Assembly (NCBI GenBank): GCA_032718565.1
Contig: JAVGVS010000041.1
Location: forward strand, 189,501-253,500
Direction of reading: 5' to 3'
DNA length: 64,000 nt
Source: Distichodus sexfasciatus
Taxonomy: Eukaryota > Chordata > Actinopteri > Characiformes > Distichodontidae
Made by a program: the position numbers and the translations under genes. Below the pieces are notes generated by a model. It saw only the letters and a program-made list of their open reading frames with translations. It was not told where the DNA came from and ran no database searches. Each line of letters starts with the position of its first letter. Within the stretch, counting starts at the first letter, position 1. Positions 36,101 through 47,680 of this stretch are shown piece after piece.

Positions 36101-39100
36101 CTATACACCATATTGAATAACATATTTAAATGTGACCCTCCACGGCAAAACCAGTCGCTTGTCGTAACGGATGTTTCCGAGAAAAACGAGCGTTTATGTT
36201 GCGTGGGGTAAAAATTTTTTGTTTTTAGTGTTTTGAAACAGTGGAAGGTCTATACTGTACTGTTGTGAATCAATTTGGCTGAAAAACTTACCCTTTCCAT
36301 CCTAAAAACGTGACTTTCTTGAGGTGAGAAATTCAATTCCAGCAGAATGTTAAAAGTTTGTGTTTTGACCGCTCTACTTCAATATTTACGCTAAATCCAC
36401 TGGTCGACTAGCGTGAAGATATTTCTCCGGAATCCAGCTCCGTCTCCCGAGTTCAGTTAACCTAACGCAGGTAGGCTATCCGTGTGGCTGTGAATGCAGC
36501 GTAGGCTACCGTAAATACAAACGTAGCCGCGACCGCACCAAGCGTCTGTGAGTGCTACGGCGATAGTCAACTTCAAAGGCAGATTTCTCCGTTTCTCACT
36601 TGGTGTGACAGGAGAAACCCGACTCCTCTGAATGTTGATATCTCAGTCATATGTCGTCCCATTCATTCCTTATAGGTATCGTTTTGAAGCTTGATTTATG
36701 CCCTTTCATGAAAACATAACTCAATTTTGAAAATTTGCTTGCTTAGGTGTTTGTGTTGCATTATAAAATAACTTCTTTTTAATCTTTATTTACTCCACAT
36801 GAAAGGCTGTCAGTATTGGGTGGAGTTCCTCCTTACTTACTCTTTAACCTACTTACTCTTGTGCAAATGAGTTCTCACACACTCACACTCTCTCTTGTCC
36901 TCCCGGCTGCAGGTTGGCCTTGTGTCCGCCGCTGCATCGCATGGAGCAGGAGGTGGAGACGTTCCGGAGGAGAGCGATAGCCGACACGTTGCTAACGGTG
37001 AGCCGCATGGAGAAGGCGCGTACGGAATACCGCGGCGCTCTGCTCTGGATGAGGGACGTCTCCCAGGAGCTCGACCCCGACACCTACAAACAGCTGGAGA
37101 AATTCCGCAAGGTCAGGGACCACCACAGACCTGTTGGAGAAACACACATGCCAAACAGGGAAAGGAGGAGATGCCGCATGCCTAGAGTAGTGCAGCATAG
37201 TATATCTGGATGGTGCTGGATAACGGCAACAGTTAGCATCACGATGTTTACCTGGTACCGGTTTGATGATATGACGTGGCTCCAGTTTGAACAGTGCAAA
37301 GAACAAGGAACAAAGAAGGCACATAATATATAAACAGAATATAAAATATACACCTTAAGCTAGATGTAGAGAGACCATTTAAATCTTATTTGTTATTTTT
37401 CATCACAGTAAGGCCTCGTCCACACGGACGTTCGAAATAAACGCCCTCTGAACGCCATACGCGTTTTTGCTGCGTTTTGTAGCTGTGTTCGATTGGCGTT
37501 TCACTGGCGTTCGCAATAGCGTCCTTTTCCTCGCATTCGTCGGGATTTTGACGCCAAGAAAACGTTACATGCGGCGTTTATTTGCCGGCTGAGCGCCCGT
37601 GTGGACGCTTTGATTTGCTCCAATGAGCAGAAAAACGGTCAGCGTTTAGTCGGCGCTCACCTGGCGACACGAACTCCAGAAAAACGCCTGGTTCAGACAT
37701 CCGTGTGAACGAGGCCTAAAACCAGTGAGATTAGTGTTTTGCTGCTCGATGCAAAGTGAGAACTTGTCCAGCTTGTCTCAGTCTGTCTAATAGAACATCA
37801 TTAACCCTGCTTCAAAAGCTCATGGATAAACTTTGCATCTGTACACTTTGTGTAAGTTGTGCTTGTGTTATTTTGGGTGATATTCAGTGTTTTGGTGTGT
37901 GTGTGTGTGTGTAGGTTCAGGCCCAGGTGAGAGGGACGAAGGTGCATTTTGATAAGCTGAAGAACGATGTGTGTCAGAAAGTGGACATGCTGGGGGCCAG
38001 TCGCTGTAACCTGCTGTCTCACTCGCTCTGTACCTACCAGGTAAACACACACACACACACGCTCCATCTCTGTTCCTCTCTCTTTGTCTGTCCATCTCTT
38101 TCTGGGGTTTTTTCTCTCTCTCTGCTGACCCACTCACACTCCTCCTCTCTCTCCGTCTCTCAACCTCTATCTCTCTGTTGCTGTACCGTCCTGTTCACTC
38201 TGTATCTACCAGGTAACCCACTCCTTCTCCTTCTTCTCTCACACTGTCTTTCTCTCTCCCTCTTTCTCCTGCTGTTCTCTCTCTTTCTCACTTCTCTCTT
38301 GCCCTAATCTGTCTCTTTTTGCCTGTCTCTCTCTCTCTGTCTCTTTCTGCTTCTCTTTCTTTATCTCTGTGTATCTATGCTCCTTTTCTTCTTTTCTGTC
38401 GTTGGTCTCTACTTCTGCCTCTCGCTCCCTCTCTCTGTCTCTCGTCTTCACTCTGTCCGTTTCCATCATTACTGTCAGAAGTCTATCTTTTTCCTTCCTC
38501 TTTTATATAACTGCCTCATTCTTTGACGTTGCTGGTAATTCTTGTGATGACTGATATATCATGTGTGTGTGTGTGTGCACACTTCCTACAGACCACTCTG
38601 CTGCAGTTCTGGGAGAAAACAGCACACATCATGTCTGACATCCACGAAGCCTTCAAGGGATACGTTCCCTACCAGTTCACCACTCTCAAGGTGCGTGTGT
38701 GTGTGATGTATAGAGCGTGACCAGCGTGTACTTGTCCTTGCCGCTTCTTCTGTCCTCTAACTGTCCATCCTCTAATGGTCAGGAGCTAAGGGACCCACTG
38801 GAGCTCCTGTCTGCAGAGGACGGCAAAGACGAAGCAAAACACGTCATGCCTGACAAGTGAGTATTTGGGAGAACACACTCCATCATCCCCGCGACAACCG
38901 AATCTCCCTCTCCTCCAGCTCCATCACTCACTTCGTTACCCTCCCGTCCAGTGTCATTATTCTTTTTCTCCTCTTCATGCCTGCTTCTCAGACCTGTCTC
39001 GCTAAGGCAAGAGTCTCCTCTAATGGCCGTGTTTTCTGACCTGTGAGTGGAACTGTGTGTGTGTGTGTTCCACAGTGTTTCTCAGTTTTAGATTGTAGAG

Positions 39101-42100
39101 ATGATTGTGTGGGTATTTATGCTGGTAGAGGTGCGTGTAGATTTTTGTGCATTAGGTCAGTGGTGTGTTGTGTAATTTCGGCCTAGCTTGTGATCTCCAG
39201 GTTAGGGCTGCACCATGAGTTGTTCTAGCATCGTCATGGTGACGTTTGTGTATGCGATTGTCACATTTATTTTAGCAAGTTATTCATAATAATGCCTGAT
39301 TGGAAAATGAGTCACAATGCAATAATAACATTTTATTTGGTCAAACTCCACGGACACGTCGTGGTGCGTGAACATGTGCATGTTGCGCTGATCAGTGGTG
39401 ATGAGAGATGAAATGTACAGTAAGCAGCAGCCTCTTGCAGGAGAGCGGACAGGAGGGGCTGTAAGTCGGTAGATCAGCCTCCGTAGTGTAATGACGTGTA
39501 GATGGTGCAGTAACAGAGCCTCCAGACCCCTACACCACACCACAGCCTTGCTTGTCCTCTGGCCTTCTCCTACGCAGTTGTAAAATCTGTGTCATATCCT
39601 CACCACCTGCTTTCTCACTCAGCCACTGACACACTTCCATCCGCCCATCCGGTTAGAAAGATGAGAAGCTTCACCTGACACTGCTGCCCTGTGATTTTGT
39701 TTCTCTCAACTCCCCTTTCTTAGTCTCGTTTCACTGGAGGAGGAGAAGAACCAGGACTCTGGTGTGTATCACTCACAAGGCTGCGGTCAGCTACAGTACA
39801 AACAACACCTGGATAGATAGATGGATGGATGGATGGATGGATACATACATAGTTGGATGGATGGATGGATACGTCAGTAGATAGATGGATGGATGGATAG
39901 ATAAATGATGAATCATACACCATTCTATATCACCTTGTCGGTTTCCACACTCGTGTTTCTAACCCTTTCTAATGCCTGATTTTGCAGTTTCTTCCTCTGA
40001 TGCTGATAATCAGAAGAGAGACTCGGATGGCTCATTATGTGCCAGTTTAGATTCAGGTAAGAACTTGATTTAAAGTCACTAATAAACAGGAAATTTAAAT
40101 GGACATAATCAGTATTTTCCCTTCCTGGACTGGACACTGAACTATAGAGCTGCAGTGGAAGACAACATAAGAACACAAATCTAACCCTGAGATGTTCCAG
40201 TGGCACTAGAACAACAACCTCAATTCCCAAATACCTAAACAGGAGTGAACAAGGCCGAATTCAAGAATATTTGCCTTTTGTTACATTTCCGGGCCTGATA
40301 TCCCATGCTAAAATATGAGTAATGTGTGTCAGAAGAATGCTGGATGTTAAAATGCTGAATGTTGTTGGATCATCTTTCTGCCACGTGGTTCCACAGCCCT
40401 GTTAGAGCCCTCAGGCCCCATCTTTGGAGCCAGCACAGACGATGACCTCTTATCCAGCATGTCCGACCCCAACCCTGCCCTAACTCTGACCCCTGCCATG
40501 AACCAGAGCGTTCCCGTGCTGCAGCCTCAGAGCTCTGCTGAGAAGACGCTGCCCCTCGCCATCCAGTGGGACTCCAGCGGGCCACGGGGCCAAAACCTAG
40601 AGCCTTTCCTCTGTGCTCCACTGCCTGAGGGTACACATGCAGACCCTTTCCTGTCCTCACGCCTTCTACAACTTTCCCTTGAATCGCTCTCAGATGTACG
40701 GAGGTCGATAGAGGACACGTTTGACTTCTCGTTTTCTTAAGTCTCAGCATAATGAGCGTTGTTTCCTCAGTATCAAAGTTATTTCATTAACTTCCCTGAC
40801 AGTCCAGCTGCAAATATCTGAAGTGACAAATACTGATATGGTAATTGTTTATGACCCAAAGACACGCTAACATTCTCACGTGTGACAGTCCACGATCAGA
40901 GTTAAATTGCATGTGTTTATCCATGATGATGATGATGATGATGATGTATTGCCAAGATACTAGATCTGTACTAGATGCTAAACCTAACAGACGAAACGAA
41001 ATTCCTGACCTTGAGAAAACAACTTTAACCCACCAGTTATGTTAAGATTATACAAGAAAAATAACTCTTGATGTTGAGATAATGAAAGTTAATTTGTGAT
41101 CTCACTTTGATCACTTAGTCACAAGAAAAGTAACTTGTGACCGTGACATAACGAGAAGATAATGATGTTTGTGTGTGTAATCTATCGACATCTGTAGAAA
41201 CGTGTCCTGCTTCAGCCTGTTCTCCTCCCAAACGTACTAACAGTGAATGAAAACTAACAGGGATTTCAGATGGTGTGACACTTCTGGCTGCTCTCTGTGA
41301 CCTCTGCACCGAACCAAAAATGACATTTTCAGCTTTTTCTCTGAACTTCCAGCTTTTCTTATGGTGCTCTGCTCTTCAGCAAACTTCTTTGCACCTTTAA
41401 AAGCCCTGTCCACTTCCCCTCCGTCAGATATTCACTAGTTGGTGACTACAAGTGACTCCAGCCTCACTATCTGCTCACCCTGGTTCTTCTGTGTGATAAA
41501 CTCATTCTGCTGCCTCTACGTTCCACTTTCCAGAGAATTCCCAACACAAATCATTTTGATATTTTCCCAAAGAATCATATTTTTCATTTTTTCTTCCCCT
41601 GTTCTGCTACTGTTTCTGCTACCTTTTTGCCTTCATTGTAACATTTTGCATGTGTGATCTGATAATTGTCTCTCTCCCTCTCTCCAGCCGGCAGTGATCT
41701 GCTCTCGGGTCTCCCGCCTCGTTCCGGTTTGGAGGACGATGAGACAGAGCGCAGTGATCTCTCCTTCCTGCAGGATCTGCTCAGCCCCGGCGCGTCCAGC
41801 GGCTCTGATGAGTTCAGCAAGGCCTGGCAAGACGCTTTCGGCTGTTTCGAGCCCCCGGCTGCAGCCTCCTCGTCCGCTCAAGCCCCCGCCCCGAACGCCT
41901 CCCCGGCCCCTCGCTCCCCCTCTCAGCCCCCGAGCCCCACCGGATTCCTGCCTTCCCAACTCCTCGACCACAACCTCGGCGCCACAGGTCACAGTCATCC
42001 ATTAACTCTTGCCTTCTTTCTACTGCCTCTGATAGTCCTGGTCGGGAAATGTACTGCCTCACGTAGGGCTGGACAGTTAATCAAAACGTATTGAAAGTGA

Positions 42101-43278
42101 GATTCAGAACCTGTAATTGTGACTGTATATTATTTTTAAAAATCTGTTAATACTTAAAAATATTTTAATACTTTCCCTGTGTGTGTTAATGTACTGTCCC
42201 GTTTAAAACCTACTGCTGTGTGTTTATTTGCTTTAATTATTTTGAAGTCACAAAGCACTCATCATTAGCACTCATATGCACTCTTTTATTAGCAGCAGTA
42301 ACCCCGTTTTAAAAGCACTGTATTAAATAGTACTCCAGCAATATTTACAAATTTCTCTAATATGTAGTTATGTTATTGCCATTACGTGTTACTAATATTT
42401 ACAGTACAAACCAGATCAGAGAGCTATGAGGACAAAAACCAAACAAAACAATTGTTAATCATTAATCATGATATTGATATGACGTGGTATCGCTCCAGCC
42501 CTGGCCTGTCCTCTCCTGCATTATGATGAGTCTTTCTTTTTCTCTTAATTAGGCTGGGTGACTCCGCCCATGTTCCAAGCTCCACCCCTTCAAGCCCCGC
42601 CCACCGCTGGTCAGACCCAGGCTACTTCCAACAGCCCCCGGACATCAGCCAATGGTAATCAAGCCTCAGAAACTGCATCCCTCGTGATTGCTGAACACGT
42701 GCGGTCACCTTGTTGTCTACATTATTTCTTCTTCTTTATCGTTTTTCTTCTTCTACTTCATCCTACTTTTTATCTTGTTAAATCCTTCCAGATTCTGTGG
42801 TAGAGAAACTCTTCATGTCTTAAAAAATGAAGTGTAATTATTTTGTTGTCAGTAGCTAAAATGCAACCCTTAATTACAAGTGTATGTGCTGTTGTAAGTT
42901 GTTGAGATTAAAGGTGTGATTCCCTCTTCTGGCTACAAGAGGGAGAAGTGTGCCGTTACCTTTTTTGTGGCTAGGCTGTTCCTGACCTGAGCTTTTATTT
43001 CAGTATTAATTCAGCAGATTTTTTCCCCCTCTTTCTCTTTGTTCGTTGTTTTGGCCCGCAGCAATCATGCTAGTTTATCTGTTTAATCATGATTGTTTAA
43101 AAGCATCTTTTTTAACGCTCTTGGTTCGGTATTTCTTGCTTTGTGTGTGTCCGTCTCCTCAGCTCCTAAAGGCGGTAGCAGGGACATGTCGGCTTGGTTT
43201 AATCTCTTCGCCGATCTGGATCCGCTCTCCAACCCGGATGCTATCGGACGAAGTGATGAGGAACTGCTTAATGCATGA
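32166..43278 (+). CDS. ica1l: Islet cell autoantigen 1-like protein (ICA1L), 14 coding exons, 579 codons
   Basis: A BAR-family protein related to ICA69, expected on Golgi and vesicle membranes; ICA69 pairs with PICK1, while the ICA1L role is linked to spermiogenesis and synapses. Coding exons: 32166-32179, 32283-32454, 35255-35327, 35780-35903, 36913-37111, 37915-38040, 38592-38690, 38783-38856, 39724-39761, 39988-40056, 40397-40630, 41688-41987, 42553-42654, 43163-43278. All have AG/GT borders and the phases join without a break (1740 nt). Residues about 25-255 form the AH/BAR domain, with landmarks KATGKKEDEYVVASDAD, YRGALLWMRDVSQELDPD and DVCQKVDMLGASRCNLLSH. The C-terminal ICA69 region has FLPSQLLDHN and ends WFNLFADLDPLSNPD...EELLNA. 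CSSAKQRLALC and DPLSNPDAIG match ICA1L better than ICA1. The start ATG has A at -3 and G at +4. The exon 11 donor (GTACAC) is weak. A minor alternative is read-through of exon 11 to a stop at 40738. Confidence 0.95.
33051..33118. repeat. (CT)n microsatellite in ica1l intron 2
   Basis: More than 50 bp of uninterrupted TC dinucleotides inside a pyrimidine-rich stretch to about 33260. Confidence 0.92.
33285..33768. repeat. GATGATGGT-type trinucleotide/minisatellite array in ica1l intron 2
   Basis: About 480 bp of GATGATGGTGATG units with GAGAATGATGG and GGTGAGG variants in a higher-order pattern: a block with GATGGTCGATGATGATGG and GTAGATAATGG occurs twice near 33320 and 33430, then units of about 50-60 bp. 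A His-rich frame on minus and Asp/Met/Val-rich frames on plus come from the repeat and are not genes. Confidence 0.92.
34812..35006 (+). mobile_element. SINE family A in ica1l intron 2
   Basis: Near-full forward copy with GTGATCAGAAGGTTGCTGG, B box GGTTCAAGTTCTGG, GGTACCACTGAGG and the tail TGTTCACAATGACAAATAATC. It lies in the sense orientation of ica1l, 250 bp upstream of exon 3. Confidence 0.88.
35392..35551 (+). mobile_element. SINE family B in ica1l intron 3
   Basis: Forward copy with a tRNA-like head (GAGTGGTGGTGCCGCTGGAC, then B-box-like GTGGGTTTGAATGC) and the tail CAGCTAAATGCCATAAATG, characteristic of this fish family. Confidence 0.6.
36132..36770. mobile_element. Probable truncated DNA transposon, TGTGACCC terminus, in ica1l intron 4
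   Basis: The left end TGTGACCCTCCACGGCAAA is of the same general type as the complete element at 60.8 kb. A matching inverted right end was not found, so it is truncated or has a decayed end. The right limit is approximate. There is no coding frame. Confidence 0.5.
37412..37716. mobile_element. Harbinger-like MITE (TAA target-site duplication) in ica1l intron 5
   Basis: 305 bp, with ends GGCCTCGTCCACACGGACG and, reverse-complemented, GGCCTCGTTCACACGGATG. Both sides carry TAA (37409-37411 and 37717-37719), the 3 bp duplication typical of PIF/Harbinger. It is rich in CpG and GCGTT motifs and has no transposase. Confidence 0.82.
38065..38510. repeat. Pyrimidine (CT)-rich intron 6 of ica1l
   Basis: About 450 bp of imperfect TCTC/TTCTC sequence. 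It contains a partial copy of the exon 6 end and donor at 38184-38217. Confidence 0.85.
42065..42502. mobile_element. MITE with AGGGCTGGA ends in ica1l intron 12
   Basis: Starts AGGGCTGGACAGTTAATC and ends ATCGCTCCAGCCCT, whose reverse complement begins AGGGCTGGAG. Internal TTAATCATTAATCATGATATTG motifs recur in the related copy at 63757-63991. A clear target-site duplication was not found. Confidence 0.65.
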
Positions 43279-43585
43279 GGTGTGTGCCTTAATGCATTGT
43301 GTGTTGCTGAAAAGATGCTGCAAGGAATCTTTAAGCCAGCCGATAATCCATGCTGTGAGTCAAAAAAGGAACCTTTGTAACTTTGCTTATAACTTGCAAA
43401 TGTTGACCGGTCATCAAAATCAATTCGCTGTTGAATTCAGAAGTAAATTGACAACATATTTATTATTACCAAGTCCACCACACCTGCACTATTTGTAGCT
43501 ACAATATTATTAATTATTCCTGCAACATGACATCTTTAACAGTAAGCAATGAAATCTCTATTTATGTCCAAATTCAACAACAATT

Positions 43586-43795
43586 GGGCAGTTGGTAGTG
43601 TAACCATTTTAATGAGTTGACCTCGTGATCGGAAGGTACCACTGAGGTACTCACGAGCAAGGTACTGCTCCCCGGGTGCTGCCCAGGTCAGCTGCCCACT
43701 GCTGCTTCATGGATGGGTCAAATGCAGAGCTCACATGTGGTTGTGGGGCACTGTGTGCTGTGCTGTGTTCACAATGACAAATAATCACTTTCACT
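43586..43795 (+). mobile_element. SINE family A in the ica1l 3'UTR or just downstream
   Basis: Near-full forward copy (GGGCAGTTGGTAGTGTAACC ... CACAATGACAAATAATCACT) about 310 bp after the ica1l stop codon. If the poly(A) site at 45833 is used, this SINE is part of the mRNA. The B-box segment is deleted (GATCGGAAGGTACC). Confidence 0.85.
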
Positions 43796-45832
43796 TTTCC
43801 ACCTTTAACAAGTTATATGTTGAAGTCTTTAAACATTCAGTCGCCATTAAATAGCTAGTGACGTGGAACGCTTCTGGTCCCGTTTCCCAAAGTGTTGCAG
43901 TGTTAGAACATGCAACTAGATCCTGATTTTGTTTGCTCACTTCCTCCACACCAGGCCTGCTGCATCGCTCTATAGGAAGTAAACTAAGAGCTGAAAACTC
44001 CATCCTCTGACCCCCACCGAGCCAAGGACGGATCCGCAACCCGGATTCACATTCTATCATTCTTTCTATTCCTCTTTGTGTATGTGTGTGTGTGTTTGTG
44101 ATTATCTACTGTACATTTCTTTAAAATTTGTTTAAAAAGACTGCACTATACACTGTGTATTAATCTGCTTTTGATGAAATATGAAACCTACACGGTGTAT
44201 GGTTTAAGGGGTCCGGTGATCACATGAGGGGTGGGTCATGAAGATAAATATGAGGGGTCACTCATTTTGGCTAATATATTCTATATTGTATAACCTGATG
44301 TTATGGACCAGCTTTATGAGTGTGTAAATAACCAGTAACTGTGTCTTTATTATATCCCAAAAGCTGTCAGCCTTGAATGTTCATAAACAGGGTCACAGAA
44401 TGCGGACAGTGTATTTTTACTCACCCGTGCAGGTATTAGGATTGTCTGAATCAAAGATATTTATTATGGGGGATGACTGGACCTAATTTAAAGGCGTGTC
44501 ATAGTTTCCCTTCTTCCCTTGTTTGTTTTTGCATTGTGATGAGTTGACTTTTGTCTTTTACATGAGGGAATTGCACCCGTAATGGTTTATTGGTTTGGGA
44601 ATTGATAAAAACACTTCATATACGGGGACAGAGAAGATAAGAACTCTCTCTTAAACAAACCGGGAACCTGGTGGAATTTAGTGTTAATGTGAAATATGAT
44701 ACTGCCAAAGAGAGGTGCACTAAACGTCCATCCATCGTGAGACACATTCTTGCTATGCACATCTCTCAACCTCAGCCTATTTGAACACAATCCTAAAAAA
44801 TGTTGAAATGTTAGTTTTGTGTGTGAAAAACGAGAAGGAAATCTATTTTAAGCCATAATCATGGATTTCAGGACAGCATATTAGATCTTATCACAAGGAA
44901 ACTCTGACGTTGGCCTGTCGAGGCACCAAAATGTCTGATGCTTTCTTTTTGCAAGAGTTTGGAGTGGAAAGTCTGGCTTACCTACCATCTTTAGTAAATT
45001 GTTATTTGTCATTTGTGTGCCCCTTTAATTTACACCAACACTTTTTACATTCCATAAACCTGGATTTTTCCACCCCAAGTTAGAGATTAAAATGGAAAAA
45101 GTAAATCCCTGATTGTGGCTTTAGCTCTAATGAAACTCATTACACAGAAGAGCCTTTAAGTAACTGCAGAGTTAAAGGCAGAATTTAAACCTCTTATGCT
45201 GTGCCGTTAGTTTGAAATGAAAAAGATGTAAAATGAATATAATATAATGAATATTAATACATATTAAACAGTATCTACAGTCTTGCTTATTTAGGAAGTG
45301 TCATAAATTGATTTTTTCAGTTAAGATTTTGTTCATCTGACATGAAGTAACTTTATTTGAGGTGTGTGTGTTTTTGTGTGTACAAACTGGATTTACAGTT
45401 ATTGCAATGATCAGTTATAATGCAGTTTTCTTTTGTATGCAGAAGTATTTGGATTTACATTAATATTCCTGAGAAGAACCTTCCTGCAGAATTTCCCTTT
45501 TTGCTCTGATCATTCTTCTGAAATGTCAAGTTAACTTTACCTGCTCCTGCTTAAATGCATATCAGCTTCATTTCTGGCATTTTCAATTTCAAACACCTCC
45601 AGCTTGATCAACAGTCTTTTACATTAACATGCATTAATGTGTCTCTAAAAGTCCTTTTTTCCACCGTCAATCTCAAGAATGTACACGACACTGTGTTAAT
45701 GGCTGGATTTAAATCTTTATTTCATGTGACTATGCCTTTGTTTCACTTGCAAATTTACAAGAAAATGGAGGGAAACTGGACGTATGAGATCTTTACAGTG
45801 AATATGCCGATAAGACAGCTCTCTAGACGGTA

Positions 45833-45838
45833 AATAAA
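45833..45838 (+). terminator. Candidate poly(A) signal of ica1l
   Basis: AATAAA followed within 40 bp by the GT-rich TGTGTGGTGTTGTTTC, a plausible downstream element. It would give a 3'UTR of about 2.5 kb. Nothing but sequence motifs supports it. Confidence 0.4.
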
Positions 45839-46625
45839 CATGTATTTACCAGATGTGTGGTGTTGTTTCTCTTTATGCACAACTTCATGGGTCATGCCAC
45901 TCCCTCCTTACGGTCCAGAGACGACGAAATCACCAAAATCAAAAACATGGAAGGCTTTTAGACAAAATTCTTAAAGGAAAATGAATTCACAGTCACACAA
46001 AACTGGACAATTCACACTGCAGCTCTATATGCAAAGCGATGGAAATCATTTGGCTCGTTGCTAGGTAACAGCCGCTTGTCTAATTTACTCATTTCTCCGT
46101 TTTTTAAAAAGTTTTAAGGCAAGACACTCATTACCCTCTCCTGGTTTGCCTGGTTTCCTTATAATCCCCTCATTCTGTAGGAAGTAATGTAAGCTTCACA
46201 GTATGATTCATGGAGTAATATACAGTATAGAAATGCTACAGTTATCTTCAGGTCACCTCCAGTTGCAGTTCAACAGCCACAGGTTAAGTATGGAGTCGGA
46301 CTGAGCTGAAATTATAGATGTAATTTTCATTCTCAGTCCAGATCCATAATCTGTGTCTATTTCTCCATTAACCTCCCCATCCTCTTTGTATTACTCAGTT
46401 CTACAGCATGCAGACACTTCAGTAGGAACAGATAGTCTTGTAGATACACCTTGTTGCTGACCAGCCCATCTGTTGCTATGCAGTTCACATCCACTTGCAT
46501 TTCATCACTGGACCACAAAACGTGATGACCGTTTATGGGCTTTAACGGGATAAAACCCCAACAGTGCCTTAAAGCATCATAACAACCCAAATATAGCTAA
46601 CAGATAGATTCCCTTTTACATGAAC

Positions 46626-46806
46626 ATTTATGCCATTTAGCAGACACTCTGATCCAGAGCGACTTCCATTTTCCAATTTCATGAACAGTTCTCCCTGACA
46701 GCAACTTAAGGTTAAGGGTCTTGCTCAGGGACCCAATGCTGGTAGTGCTGGAGCTGGGATTCAGATCATAAACTTCTTAGTCTAGAGACTAGACCACCGT
46801 CACCCG
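46626..46806 (-). mobile_element. SINE family B, near-full copy
   Basis: Has TTATGCCATTTAGCAGACAC, CCAGAGCGACTTCC, TTAAGGGTCTTGCTCAGG, GCTGGGATTCAGATCA and AGACTAGACCACCG, the standard order of this tRNA-like family read in reverse. Confidence 0.72.
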
Positions 46807-47150
46807 GTTTTTAGTGGTTAGTTCCTCACCAGCCAGACATTTTAGCAGAAGAGCAGTCTTGAGCATATCCAGGTTAATGGATTCTACACGGAAACAAATA
46901 GGTTACAGTGACTGTACTCCTAAAATAAACCTATAATGTAGTTTTTTGTTGTTAGCCAATATGGCCAGCAGTTGTGCTGCGTTCAGTAGCAACTGGGAAC
47001 TTCAATCTCAGACTTGGAAATCTCGACTTCTGGCTTTGACATGATCTCCAACAGAGCTGTGAATAAAATAAATAATAAGTAAATACCACTTATCTACTTT
47101 TAACGTGTTTAGTGGCGGATTCGATAAAAACGGATAGGCATGTCACTTGA

Positions 47151-47680
47151 TGGGTGGCACGGTGGCACTGGGTTCGAGCCCCGGGTTGGCAGTAGGGTCT
47201 TTCTGCGTTCAGCCATGCTCTCCCCGTGTTTGCGTGGGTTTCCGCCGGGGGTTCCGGTTTCCTCCCACAGTCCAAAAGCATGCACTGTAGGTTAATTGGC
47301 GACTGTAAACTGACCCTGTGAGTGTGACTGTGTGAGTGTGTGTGCCCTGCGGTGTGTTCCCCCAAGAGAGTCTGGCTGCAGACCTCCTCTGTGGGTAAAT
47401 CTCCTCTGAGGGAAAGGAAATGACTTCATAAATATAACTACGGTGGTGGTTAGGGTTTGGCTTAGGTGCGGTCCTTCGTCCTTGTGCGTCATTTCCTTTC
47501 CCTCAGAGGAGATGTCCTGACAGAGGAGCTTACCCACAGAGGAGGTCTGCAGCCAGACCCTTCTTGGTGTTTTGGCGCCTGCCCAGGGTTGGTCCCCACC
47601 TTGCACCCGTAGTTTCCGGGATAGGCTCCTGTCCTCCCTGCGACCCTGGGATTAAGCGGTTCGGATAATGAATGAATGAA
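47151..47680 (+). mobile_element. DANA-like tRNA SINE, interrupted by a MITE
   Basis: The head GGTGGCACGGTGGCAC with B box GGGTTCGAGCCCC is followed by GTTTGCGTGGGTTTCC, TTTCCTCCCACAGTCC and GGTTAATTGGCGACTG. After the insertion it resumes with TGCCCAGGGTTGG, GGGATAGGCTCCTG, GATTAAGCGGTTCGGATAA and an (ATGA)n tail. This is the order of the DANA/SINE-type elements common in zebrafish relatives. Confidence 0.8.
47362..47567. mobile_element. Palindromic MITE nested in the DANA-like SINE
   Basis: Long inverted arms: the left arm CCAAGAGAGTCTGGCTGCAG ... CTCCTCTGAGGGAAAGG pairs with the right arm, which reads CCAAGAAGGGTCTGGCTGC in reverse complement. The core (47430-47490) has GGTTAGGGTTTGGC. 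A candidate duplication is GGTGTGTT (47351-47358) against GGTGTTTT (47566-47573), so the exact ends are uncertain. No coding capacity. Confidence 0.75.

Noticed and set aside
32166..43278. Assignment of the BAR-domain gene to ICA1 (ICA69) instead of ICA1L
   Set aside because: Segments such as CSSAKQRLALC and the terminal PLSNPDAIG...EELLNA agree with ICA1L, and FAM117B and BMPR2 neighbours match the ICA1L locus.
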